Translations under genes and position numbers: made by a program | Shown here: piece by piece, positions 28,435-35,400 of the stretch | Layout of the letters: every line of letters starts with the position of its first letter | Numbering within the stretch: the stretch's first letter is position 1 | Source: an uncultured Cryomorphaceae bacterium | Lineage (GTDB): Bacteria; Bacteroidota; Bacteroidia; Flavobacteriales; Schleiferiaceae | Assembly (NCBI GenBank): GCA_913031435.1 | Contig: CAJWFD010000006.1 | Coordinates: forward strand, 1 to 64,000 | Reading direction: 5' to 3' | Length of the DNA stretch: 64,000 nucleotides | The notes under the pieces: generated by a model | Databases searched by the model: none | Seen by the model: the letters and a program-made list of their open reading frames with translations, nothing else | Told to the model about the DNA's origin: nothing

Positions 28435-28447
28435 AATTTAATTGTTT

Positions 28448-29818
28448 TTATCTGTATTTAAATTTCTGGAACCATTTATCGTTGAGCGTGATACCCAAAT
28501 TAAAGTTCCAATAATCCTCTTTCAAATTAGCTGTATTTCCATCCCAGCGTTGTCCCCTTCCTATACTTACATTTAAAAAACTTGCCTTTTGCTCACCAGG
28601 TGCTAAAGAACGATAGACGACAGGTAAACTCATTCCTATGTTGATCTCTCTAGAGGTGTAGGCGTCTTCATCCCAACGATACTGACCGTACTCTTGAAAC
28701 GCACCAATTCTATATCTGGCCACCGTGAGGTAATTAGAGCTACTCTTGAGGACGGGAAAGAGGTACAACGGCACCATCACAGCACCAGCACTTATGCGCT
28801 TGCTGCTCAACATCGCAGACTCCGATGGTGTACCACCGAAAGATGTGAATGACTTAAACTCTTGCCAGTTCGTGACACGATAGTCTACGACTATATCCCA
28901 TGCGTTTACAGGAACATTTTCCACAATTTTACTGATACCAATCCCAATTCCATAAGAAGTTGGAAGTGTCACAGTACCGTTTTCACTTAAATTATAAAAA
29001 AGAGTATCTATAGGTGTTTCTACAATACCACTATTAATAAATGAATATTGCGTTGTAATCTCACGTGCATTCATGGCGCGACCAAAACCATACACAGCAC
29101 CACCGGCAATTTTATAATTTCCTATTTTGCCTTGCAACTGAGTGCCTAAATCAAAAGAGAAATCACTAATTCCGATTTTTTGAGTTTTACTCACTGATAA
29201 AAACGCAGGATTGACAATAATCGTCTTATCACTTTGGGTAGTTTCGCCAAAAATGTATTTGACATTAGCCCCAAGTGAGAACCAATCAACGGGTCTCACT
29301 GCTAGTCCAAAAGTAAACTTGTCATAGCCACCCGATCCCGTCGAGCGGTATTCATAAAGGCCAAAATCATCTGAAGAATCAGCCACGCTGATAGAATAAC
29401 CTTTTGCAGCAAAAGGACTCAACGAAAATGATCCCGCTATCCAATCTGAAAATTTAAAACCAAAACCAAAGTAATCAAAGTAGGTATTGTAGTTAGCTTG
29501 GTCCACACTATCCGCAGAAATAGTATGTCTAAATGTTCTGTGTGCACCACTCATTTCCAAAGTAGCGTACTCCATATTCATATAACCTGCTGGGTTCATC
29601 ATGTTGATGGTATACCTGTCGGAATAGGCAATACCTGTGCCGCCTAGGCCCAAATAGGTTGGAGTAATACCAAAAGAAGTTTCTCCAATACCGTTAATAC
29701 TTAGCGGGCTCACTGAATTCGTCTGTGCTGAAGCACCTTGGGTATTCACAAGAAATACGACAAGTGCACCAAAGAAGATTAAGGACTTCAAACTGTGCTT
29801 ATTTTTGGTTGTATTCAT
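28448..29818 (-). CDS. Outer membrane beta-barrel protein (FadL/PorV-like)
   Basis: A predicted outer membrane protein of about 456 residues. I chose the ATG at 29818 (MNTTKNKHSLKSLIFFGALV), which gives a normal signal peptide ending GASAQ; the frame is open to 29860. The mature N-terminus (SPLSINGIGETSFGITPTYLGLGGTGIAY, NMMNPAGY) resembles FadL/PorV-type barrels. Alternating aromatic beta-strand patterns fill the rest, and it ends in aromatic/basic residues (FQKFKYR). It overlaps the end of coaX by 20 bases. Transport substrate unknown. Confidence 0.78.
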   Translation of the reverse strand: MNTTKNKHSLKSLIFFGALVVFLVNTQGASAQTNSVSPLSINGIGETSFGITPTYLGLGGTGIAYSDRYTINMMNPAGYMNMEYATLEMSGAHRTFRHTISADSVDQANYNTYFDYFGFGFKFSDWIAGSFSLSPFAAKGYSISVADSSDDFGLYEYRSTGSGGYDKFTFGLAVRPVDWFSLGANVKYIFGETTQSDKTIIVNPAFLSVSKTQKIGISDFSFDLGTQLQGKIGNYKIAGGAVYGFGRAMNAREITTQYSFINSGIVETPIDTLFYNLSENGTVTLPTSYGIGIGISKIVENVPVNAWDIVVDYRVTNWQEFKSFTSFGGTPSESAMLSSKRISAGAVMVPLYLFPVLKSSSNYLTVARYRIGAFQEYGQYRWDEDAYTSREINIGMSLPVVYRSLAPGEQKASFLNVSIGRGQRWDGNTANLKEDYWNFNLGITLNDKWFQKFKYR

Positions 29819-30557
29819 GGAGTCGCATGAGTGCGTATAATTCATAATTAGAGGGTGCAAATATGTACTTTTTTAAGTGCTTAGACAAACGTGGAGCATC
29901 ACCACCGCAAATAAACACTTCGTCTAACTCATATGCAGACACATATTGCTCTGCCATAGCTCTTATCTCTCCTCGTATTGCAATATCTACGCCAGCTTGA
30001 AGACTACTCTGGGTATCCAAACCAAGAATCATAGTAGAATCACTATATGCAGCTTCTGGAAGACCATTTGTATAGGTATTCATTGCCTTGTAGCGCATGT
30101 TCCAGCCAGGTGATATTGCGCCACCCATAAAACGACCATTTCTCACCAAATTATAAGTAATGCAAGTGCCCATGGTGATCAGGAGAAAGTTCTTTTGAGT
30201 TTCTAAATAACGTGCGTTCGTAAGCGCCCATCTATCGGAACCGAGCGACTCAGGAGAAGTGTAGTCCATGTCTAGTGGCATCGAATTTTGGGCACCAAAC
30301 CAGTGGACATCAAGAGCTGATGATGGCAGCTCAGAAAGACCACTTGTTGACACTCCAAATGTTTGAATAGAACCTTTGGCCTGGTGTTGGTGGACGAAAG
30401 CTAAAATTGATTTTTCATCGCTTGTATCAAAAATCTCGTAGAGCTTCATCAACCCCTCCACGAACAGTGCGATTTTCGTCTTTGTGTTTCCGCTGTCTAT
30501 GACCAAAAGTGGAAGATGTCTTGTGTCTTCGGAAGTAATGTCTTTATTTTCAGTCAT
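29799..30557 (-). CDS. coaX: Type III pantothenate kinase
   Basis: Phosphorylates pantothenate in the first step of coenzyme A synthesis. The 252-residue ASKHA-fold enzyme has the phosphate loop DSGNTKTKIAL near residues 21-31, GSDRWALTNARY, the acidic/phosphate motif LITMGTCITYN, and GGAISPGWNMRYKAMNTYT, all diagnostic of CoaX. It is the first gene of the leftward cluster and overlaps the following outer membrane protein gene. A near-match -7 element (TATCTTGC on the minus strand) lies about 25 bases upstream. Confidence 0.93.
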   Translation of the reverse strand: MTENKDITSEDTRHLPLLVIDSGNTKTKIALFVEGLMKLYEIFDTSDEKSILAFVHQHQAKGSIQTFGVSTSGLSELPSSALDVHWFGAQNSMPLDMDYTSPESLGSDRWALTNARYLETQKNFLLITMGTCITYNLVRNGRFMGGAISPGWNMRYKAMNTYTNGLPEAAYSDSTMILGLDTQSSLQAGVDIAIRGEIRAMAEQYVSAYELDEVFICGGDAPRLSKHLKKYIFAPSNYELYALMRLHEYNQK

Positions 30558-30730
30558 GTAATCAATAAAATAGCCTCGTGCAAGATAGTAAGGGAAGGAC
30601 GAAAGGCACCATAATTAACAAATTCCTAGTATACCATGTTAAAATAAGATTGCCTACGGCGTTTGCTTGGTATAAAAGTACTGAGACGATCTAATAAGGC
30701 TTTTATGTGAGTGGTAATTAAAAGTTCAAC

Positions 30731-30928
30731 TCACTCAAAATAAAACAAAACTTCAATTTTAATTTTTAAGCTCTGGGCTATTTTCATGGCCAGCTCCAAA
30801 CTTGGTTTGTATCGATATTTTTCAATCGAAATAATCGTCTGCCTACTCACACCAACTTCTATCGCCAATTCCTCTTGCGTAAAACTCATTTTTTGCCTGT
30901 ATTCTCTGACAGTATTCATTAATATCAT
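30731..30928 (-). CDS. Small XRE-family helix-turn-helix regulator
   Basis: 65 residues, essentially one Cro/CI-type HTH: FTQEELAIEVGVSRQTIISIEKYRY with recognition helix around SRQTIISIE. This short class commonly controls an adjacent membrane protein gene. The start may be the second ATG (30919, MNTVREYR). It begins one base after the four-helix membrane protein gene, so it is the last gene of a leftward three-gene unit. The palindromes TGTAAA-N6-TTTACA upstream of the unit are its most likely operators (inference). Confidence 0.88.
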   Translation of the reverse strand: MILMNTVREYRQKMSFTQEELAIEVGVSRQTIISIEKYRYKPSLELAMKIAQSLKIKIEVLFYFE

Positions 30929-30929
30929 A

Positions 30930-31355
30930 CTATGATGTGCGATATAAGTACAGTTGAAATAGTGATTTAATGAAGGAAACTATTAGAAGTAAGACCAGTA
31001 CGAAAAATAATATTGCTCCATTCTTATTAAACGACGAACCTGTCAATAAAACGCCAATAAAGACAAATAGAGACAGCTCGTAGAGTACATAACCCAATTT
31101 ATAAGATTTGGAATTAATCATATCATCCCGTTCATCTTGAATCATTTTCTGTTTAAAAGACAACTCAAGAAGTGCATAAGCAGCTGAAAAATAAATGATA
31201 GCAAACACAGTAATCTGAATTGCTTTGCTCGAAACATGTGCCATATCCATTGAATTTAACCTGTGTTCATAAAAGAATGGCATGTAAATCAACGAGAATA
31301 GAACGGCAAATATTATTTCAATTAAAATTGAGCGCTCTCTTTTAGAAAACTTCAT
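30930..31355 (-). CDS. Four-helix membrane protein of an XRE-linked operon
   Basis: 141 residues with four predicted membrane helices (about 10-30, 45-65, 85-105, 112-132). The cytoplasmic loop after helix 2 holds KQKMIQDERDDMINSKSYKLGY, resembling the DERxxxIxxKA loop of the DUF2178-type membrane proteins that are usually found with small XRE regulators. No enzymatic motif is visible. It lies between the TolQ-like gene (14-base gap) and the regulator (1-base gap). Confidence 0.75.
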   Translation of the reverse strand: MKFSKRERSILIEIIFAVLFSLIYMPFFYEHRLNSMDMAHVSSKAIQITVFAIIYFSAAYALLELSFKQKMIQDERDDMINSKSYKLGYVLYELSLFVFIGVLLTGSSFNKNGAILFFVLVLLLIVSFIKSLFQLYLYRTS

Positions 31356-31369
31356 AAGCGACAGTATTA

Positions 31370-31786
31370 TTATTTCTGAATTACCCTTAGAATAAGTATC
31401 GCAAGTCTGGATATCGCGTAAGTAAATAGACCAAACAGCGGTGATAAAAGCGCTATTTTCAGTCCACCAGCTAAAATTGCAGGAGCAACTGGTCCTCCAA
31501 ATGCTTCTATCGCATCAAATGCACCAATTAGACCAATGAAAGCACCGATAAATCCTAAAGTCATTCCTAATACGCCACAATCGTTAACATGCTTCAACAT
31601 TTTACGTGACACTTCCAGATTAGAGGAGATGGTGAAAAAACCCCTTGCTATAAAGTATATAGACAGCAGCAAGCACATAAGGATAAGGGACATAAATAGA
31701 GCGCCACCTTCTAAAAATCTATTTAATAAGGTTGTTCCAACTAGTCCTGTAACAATTGCCATAATTCTAAATGTTTTAAGTTTCAT
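31370..31786 (-). CDS. Short MotA/TolQ/ExbB-like membrane protein
   Basis: 138 residues with about four hydrophobic segments. The stretch VLGMTLGFIGAFIGLIGAFDAIEAFGG followed by APAILAGGLKIALLSPLFGLFTYAIS resembles the core of the MotA/TolQ/ExbB proton-channel family (the GL..A / PA..A.GL..AL.TT.FGL pattern), but the protein is shorter than TolQ or ExbB (about 230 residues) and no ExbD/TolR partner is adjacent. First gene of the operon with the four-helix protein and the XRE regulator, behind a promoter flanked by palindromes. Confidence 0.7.
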   Translation of the reverse strand: MKLKTFRIMAIVTGLVGTTLLNRFLEGGALFMSLILMCLLLSIYFIARGFFTISSNLEVSRKMLKHVNDCGVLGMTLGFIGAFIGLIGAFDAIEAFGGPVAPAILAGGLKIALLSPLFGLFTYAISRLAILILRVIQK

Positions 31787-31792
31787 TAAAAA

Positions 31793-31810
31793 TGTAAAGT
31801 TTGTTTTACA
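31793..31810. promoter_or_regulatory. Putative operator B, TGTAAA-N6-TTTACA
   Basis: TGTAAA at 31793-31798 and TTTACA at 31805-31810 form an 18-base palindrome with a 6-base spacer. It overlaps the -7 box edge and the expected transcription start of the TolQ-like operon, the place for a repressor site. A copy with the same geometry lies at 31829-31846. Confidence 0.6.
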
Positions 31811-31816
31811 AAGATA
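31809..31816 (-). promoter_or_regulatory. -7 box of the TolQ-like/XRE operon
   Basis: On the minus strand the bases read TATCTTTG, an exact TAnnTTTG match 23 bases before the start codon at 31786. The -33 region at 19-base spacing falls in the centre of operator A and has no good TTG. Confidence 0.6.
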
Positions 31817-31821
31817 ATTAA

Positions 31822-31853
31822 TTTTTTATGTAAAGCTAACTTTACATAAAAAA
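31822..31853. promoter_or_regulatory. Putative operator A, perfect 14-base inverted repeat
   Basis: TTTTTTATGTAAAG and CTTTACATAAAAAA are perfect inverted copies separated by CTAA. The core TGTAAA-N6-TTTACA (31829-31846) has the same half-sites and spacing as operator B, 36 bases away centre to centre. It covers the -33 region of the leftward promoter. A terminator is an alternative, but it would end no obvious transcript, as the nearest leftward genes start downstream of it. Confidence 0.6.
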
Positions 31854-31937
31854 ACATTCAGCATTCACTTGATTTCCAGTATGCACTAGCACGAAAATAT
31901 TTTTGCCTTTAGTATTTCGGTAATTGAAATAGCGGCT

Positions 31938-31945
31938 TATATTTG
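31938..31945 (+). promoter_or_regulatory. -7 box upstream of tRNA-Phe
   Basis: TATATTTG, an exact TAnnTTTG match, ends 15 bases before the mature tRNA 5' end. The -33 element is weak. Confidence 0.6.
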
Positions 31946-31960
31946 CCGTCCTCTTAAAGG

Positions 31961-32033
31961 GGTGATGTAGCTCAGTTGGTAGAGCAAAGGATTGAAAATC
32001 CTTGTGTCGGCGGTTCGATTCCGTCCATCACCA
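31961..32033 (+). tRNA. tRNA-Phe (GAA)
   Basis: A 73-base cloverleaf. The acceptor stem GGTGATG pairs with CATCACC (31961-31967 with 32026-32032). The anticodon stem AAGGA/TCCTT encloses loop TTGAAAA with anticodon GAA at 31994-31996. The D-arm has AGCTCAGTTGGTAGAGC, and the T-arm has GGTTCGATTCC. Discriminator base A; the CCA end is not encoded. A promoter box lies just upstream and a terminator just downstream, so it is a single-gene unit. Confidence 0.98.
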
Positions 32034-32038
32034 CATCA

Positions 32039-32068
32039 AAGCCCTTCAGTTTACTGAGGGGCTTTTTT
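32039..32068 (+). terminator. Intrinsic terminator of tRNA-Phe
   Basis: An 11-bp stem (AAGCCCTTCAG with CTGAGGGGCTT, one G-T pair) with loop TTTA, followed by T5, starting 5 bases after the tRNA. Confidence 0.92.
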
Positions 32069-32069
32069 A

Positions 32070-32202
32070 TTTCAACGCAGTATTTAATAAAAAGTAGGGT
32101 ACACGTGGATTATCGCTTCTTACAAACACCATATTGCAAATGATTTAATTTTAATTCAAATGGAGTATCGTTTCCTGACTTTATCCGTGTAATACAAAGA
32201 AT
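32070..32202. other. Intergenic stretch before the duplicated-domain gene
   Basis: No gene, exact TAnnTTTG box or convincing hairpin is visible between the tRNA terminator and the ATG at 32203. No partial tRNA-Phe 3' end (attachment site) is repeated here. The promoter for the downstream gene must lie in this stretch but cannot be placed. Confidence 0.5.
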
Positions 32203-32802
32203 ATGACTGAGTTAAACTTCTACTACCCTTTTGCAATGTTTGCCCAAAATGTCAACCCCATTTTCATCGAGGCAATCTGGGGTAACAAAAAAAATGATGA
32301 TGGCACTTTGGCTGCAGAGATTCATCAAGCACAATGGCAGGAGTATCTGGAGATTTTCAAAGATAATACGGTATTGACTTTTCTGTATTTCTACATGCAC
32401 AGCGAAACAAACGACCAGCGCCTAATGGATCAGTTCATTACTCGCAAATATGACATACAGATTGAAAAGGAGTTGGAGGAAAGAGAGGAAAACGAGATTG
32501 CCACAGAAATCACGGAGCTTAATTATTATTACCCAATGTCCATGTTCATTCACAACGTCGACCACCATTTCATAGAAGAGGTTTGGGGCAAGGACCAATG
32601 GTATCAGGGCAAGCATCTTTCCACTCACCTTATTAATAAGTGGGAATATTATTTTCTTCAGAAATCGAGAGAAAACAACAAGCAAACTTTCGTACAATTC
32701 TATATTAAACTCAACAGTCACTGGAGAAGACAGTTAGATCTTCATATTGCAGCCATGTACTCCGAAAAAATCGCGTTAGCTCATGGTCGAATAGTCAGAT
32801 AA
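32203..32802 (+). CDS. Unrecognised protein made of two tandem copies of an ~80-residue domain
   Basis: 199 residues, no signal peptide or membrane segment, rich in aromatic residues. Residues 2-~82 and 104-~185 are two copies of one unit in register at offset 102 (103 in the second half). Shared positions include TELN, YYP, MF, NV, FIE and WG at 2-27/104-129, W45/W147, Y48/Y150, TF at 59-60/162-163, FY at 63-64/166-167, D76/D179 and I79/I182. A charged linker, KELEEREENEIA, separates them. I do not recognise the family and cannot assign a function. The gene stands alone between tRNA-Phe and a small coiled-coil gene, with codon use like its neighbours as far as can be judged by eye. Confidence 0.8.
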   Translation: MTELNFYYPFAMFAQNVNPIFIEAIWGNKKNDDGTLAAEIHQAQWQEYLEIFKDNTVLTFLYFYMHSETNDQRLMDQFITRKYDIQIEKELEEREENEIATEITELNYYYPMSMFIHNVDHHFIEEVWGKDQWYQGKHLSTHLINKWEYYFLQKSRENNKQTFVQFYIKLNSHWRRQLDLHIAAMYSEKIALAHGRIVR

Positions 32803-32960
32803 GGGCCTTACAAGCCCGTCATAGAGACATGATCACTGATGTAATATCACGGATGGACCAGTGACACTAACGTTTCTATGTGTTCATAACTTGGATTTAG
32901 CGACCCATTCATGGTCTTCATTTTACTCGAAATTTGAACAAATTGCTTACCCCCTGTAGT

Positions 32961-33176
32961 ATGCACCCTTTGAAAAAAGACGAACATAAGTTGTTAAATC
33001 GTATGAAGTTTGAAGCCAAAAACGTGCTTGAACATCTAAACCGTGTGGCTGAAGACAGTAAAAAAATCAACCAACAAGAAGTGGAACGTAGACTCCTAGA
33101 GATTGGTAGACATTCTAGAGAATTGGCTCAAGTTCAAAGAGCTATTGACTTGGAAATTCAAAAAAGCGGTAAATAG
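32961..33176 (+). CDS. Small charged helical protein
   Basis: 71 residues from the ATG at 32961 (MHPLKKDEH); the frame is open from 32934. It is almost entirely predicted helix with a heptad-like pattern (LNRMKFEAKNVLEHLNRVAED, VERRLLEIGRHSRELAQVQ). No cysteine, signal or membrane segment in this form. Function unknown. The pirin gene follows after 63 bases. Confidence 0.55.
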   Translation: MHPLKKDEHKLLNRMKFEAKNVLEHLNRVAEDSKKINQQEVERRLLEIGRHSRELAQVQRAIDLEIQKSGK

Positions 33177-33239
33177 ATTTCCCAAATCTAAAGAGGACTT
33201 TGAGGTCTTCTGCTGTTCAAACACTTAACAAAAAAGGCT

Positions 33240-33956
33240 ATGAAAACCGTATTTCATCCTTCAGCAACCAGAGGAAAAGCCAATCACGGCTGGCTCAACA
33301 GCCGGCACAGCTTCAGCTTCGCAAATTATCACGACAGTTCAAAGATGAACTTCGGTCTGCTTCGGGTCCTTAATGATGATGTGGTTTCGGGAGGACAAGG
33401 GTTTGGCCAGCATCCTCACAAGAACATGGAAATCATTTCAATTCCTCTTTCCGGTGACCTTAAGCATGAGGACAGTATGGGTAATAAAACGGTTATACGC
33501 GAAGGAGAAATTCAAGCAATGAGTGCTGGAACTGGTATTTTCCACAGCGAATACAATGCTAACATGGAGCAAGCTGTGGAGTTTTTACAGATTTGGATCA
33601 TCCCAAGGTCTCAAAATGTTTCCCCGCGTTACGATCAGACCGAGCTTCTTGACCTCCATTTGGGTAATACGTTACACCAAGTCTTGAGCCCTAACGTAAG
33701 TGATCAAGGTGTATGGATACATCAAGATGCTTGGTTCCATTTAGGAACATTTGACCAAGGCATTGAAACAGTTTACCCTATAAAAAAAGAAGGTAACGGT
33801 ATATATGCTTTTATTCTTGAGGGTTCCTTTGAAGTGAATGGGCAGCCGCTAGGGAAAAGAGATGCTATTGGAGTATGGGAGACCTTAGATCTAACTATTC
33901 TCGCACTAGAACCGAGTAGCCGGCTTTTGCTTATTGATGTTCCCATGGCATTCTGA
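33240..33956 (+). CDS. Pirin family protein (bicupin)
   Basis: 238 residues with the pirin N-terminal cupin: FGLLRVLNDDVVSGGQGFGQHPHKNMEIISIPLSG, then HEDSMGN and MSAGTGIFHSEYN. The metal ligands of bacterial pirins (two His in HPHKN, His of FHSEYN and a Glu) are all present. Some relatives such as YhhW cleave quercetin, but physiological substrates of most pirins are unknown. Cytoplasmic. No partner gene is evident; the next gene starts 107 bases later. Confidence 0.92.
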   Translation: MKTVFHPSATRGKANHGWLNSRHSFSFANYHDSSKMNFGLLRVLNDDVVSGGQGFGQHPHKNMEIISIPLSGDLKHEDSMGNKTVIREGEIQAMSAGTGIFHSEYNANMEQAVEFLQIWIIPRSQNVSPRYDQTELLDLHLGNTLHQVLSPNVSDQGVWIHQDAWFHLGTFDQGIETVYPIKKEGNGIYAFILEGSFEVNGQPLGKRDAIGVWETLDLTILALEPSSRLLLIDVPMAF

Positions 33957-34063
33957 TGAGCTAAGCACCTGGAAGCATTGATTTACAAAACACAACAGTA
34001 CTTAAAACGTTCAGAACAAACTTGAAAGAGGAATGTTAACTTTATCGACTTAAACGCTGCGCC

Positions 34064-35395
34064 ATGATGGAACCTATCAAAGGATTCTCAAAACTTTCTA
34101 AAGAAGCCAAACTGCAATGGCTAACCACGAACAACTTCGAGGATTCTGAAGAAGCTCAAAAAGTATTTCGAACGTATTGGCATGAGGATGATGATCTTCA
34201 AAAAAAACATGATGAGTTCATTGAAAACACAATGACCAATTATTTCATGCCATATGGAGTAGCTCCTAATTTCGAAATCAATGGGAAGCTTCACACTATA
34301 CCAATGGCCATAGAAGAGAGCTCTGTCGTAGCTGCAGCATCTAAAAGCGCGAGTTATTGGAAAGAACGCGGAGGGTTTAAAGTAGAAGTGATTTCCACAG
34401 AAAAAATTGGCCATGTACACTTCATGTATGAAGGTGACGCTACACCACTCTTCGATGATTTTACTCTTTTAGAAGAGCAATTAAGAGCCGCTACATCTGA
34501 ACTTACCGCGAATATGGAAAGCCGTGGTGGTGGAATTTCATCCATTACATTGATCGACAAAAGATCGCTACTGGCAAATTATTTACAGCTAGAAGTGTGT
34601 TTCGAAACGTGCGATTCTATGGGAGCAAATTTCATCAATTCCAATCTAGAAGTAATGGCTGGCTCACTAGAGCAATTTGCAAAAGATCACGTCCAGCTAG
34701 AGGCGAATAAACTGGAAGTTGTAATGCGTATTTTGAGTAATTACACTCCGAAGTGTATTGTAAAAGCCAGTGTTAGTTGTCCCATACAACAACTAGAAAG
34801 TGAAGGTATTTCTGCCTCAGAATTTGCGCGGAAATTTAAACGAGCCATCGACATTGCTAATGTAGAGCCTTACCGTGCTACAACCCATAATAAAGGGATC
34901 ATGAACGGAATAGATGCCGTCGTAATCGCAACAGGAAATGACTTCAGAGCAGTGGAAGCTGCTTGTCATACGCATGCATCTAGAAGCGGAAAGTATAAGA
35001 GCTTGACCCATTGTTCTATTGAAAATGATGTATTTAATTTCTGGATAGAAATTCCATTAGCACTTGGGGTAGTAGGAGGATTAACCAAACTTCATCCATT
35101 AGCGGTGAAATCACTTGAAATGTTAGGTAAGCCAAATGCGCACGAACTGATGGGTATTGTTGCCGTGAGTGGACTTGCTCAAAATTTCGCGGCCTTACGA
35201 GCTCTAGTAACCACTGGCATCCAAAAGGGTCATATGAAAATGCACCTCATGAATATTCTTACTCAGCTAGAGGCCACTAATGAAGAAAAGCAACAAATCG
35301 CAGCATTCTTTAAAGATAAAGTTCCACACCACAGAGAGGTCGTTAACCACTTCTGCAATGTAAGAGGGGTACCGATACCTACCGTTAAAAAGTAA
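34064..35395 (+). CDS. mvaA: Hydroxymethylglutaryl-CoA reductase, class II type
   Basis: Interconverts HMG-CoA and mevalonate. 443 residues. Catalytic motifs known from class II HMGR can be seen: the Glu in EESSVVAAASK, the Lys in HNKGIMNGIDAVV, the Asp in ATGNDFRAVEA, and the His in KGHMKMHLMN. The start is ATG at 34064 or the next ATG at 34067. The GHMP kinase gene follows after 5 bases. In Flavobacteriales this enzyme feeds the mevalonate route to isoprenoids, so it most likely works biosynthetically here even though such sequences are often labelled degradative. Confidence 0.93.
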   Translation: MMEPIKGFSKLSKEAKLQWLTTNNFEDSEEAQKVFRTYWHEDDDLQKKHDEFIENTMTNYFMPYGVAPNFEINGKLHTIPMAIEESSVVAAASKSASYWKERGGFKVEVISTEKIGHVHFMYEGDATPLFDDFTLLEEQLRAATSELTANMESRGGGISSITLIDKRSLLANYLQLEVCFETCDSMGANFINSNLEVMAGSLEQFAKDHVQLEANKLEVVMRILSNYTPKCIVKASVSCPIQQLESEGISASEFARKFKRAIDIANVEPYRATTHNKGIMNGIDAVVIATGNDFRAVEAACHTHASRSGKYKSLTHCSIENDVFNFWIEIPLALGVVGGLTKLHPLAVKSLEMLGKPNAHELMGIVAVSGLAQNFAALRALVTTGIQKGHMKMHLMNILTQLEATNEEKQQIAAFFKDKVPHHREVVNHFCNVRGVPIPTVKK

Positions 35396-35400
35396 GCTCT

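Noticed and set aside
31822-31853. Reading the perfect inverted repeat as a transcription terminator
   Set aside because: It has A/T flanks, but no gene ends into it from either side, and its core recurs as site B at the same spacing; an operator fits better.
31961-33176. A genomic island integrated at tRNA-Phe
   Set aside because: No integrase, transposase or repeated tRNA 3' end (attachment site) was found within the window.
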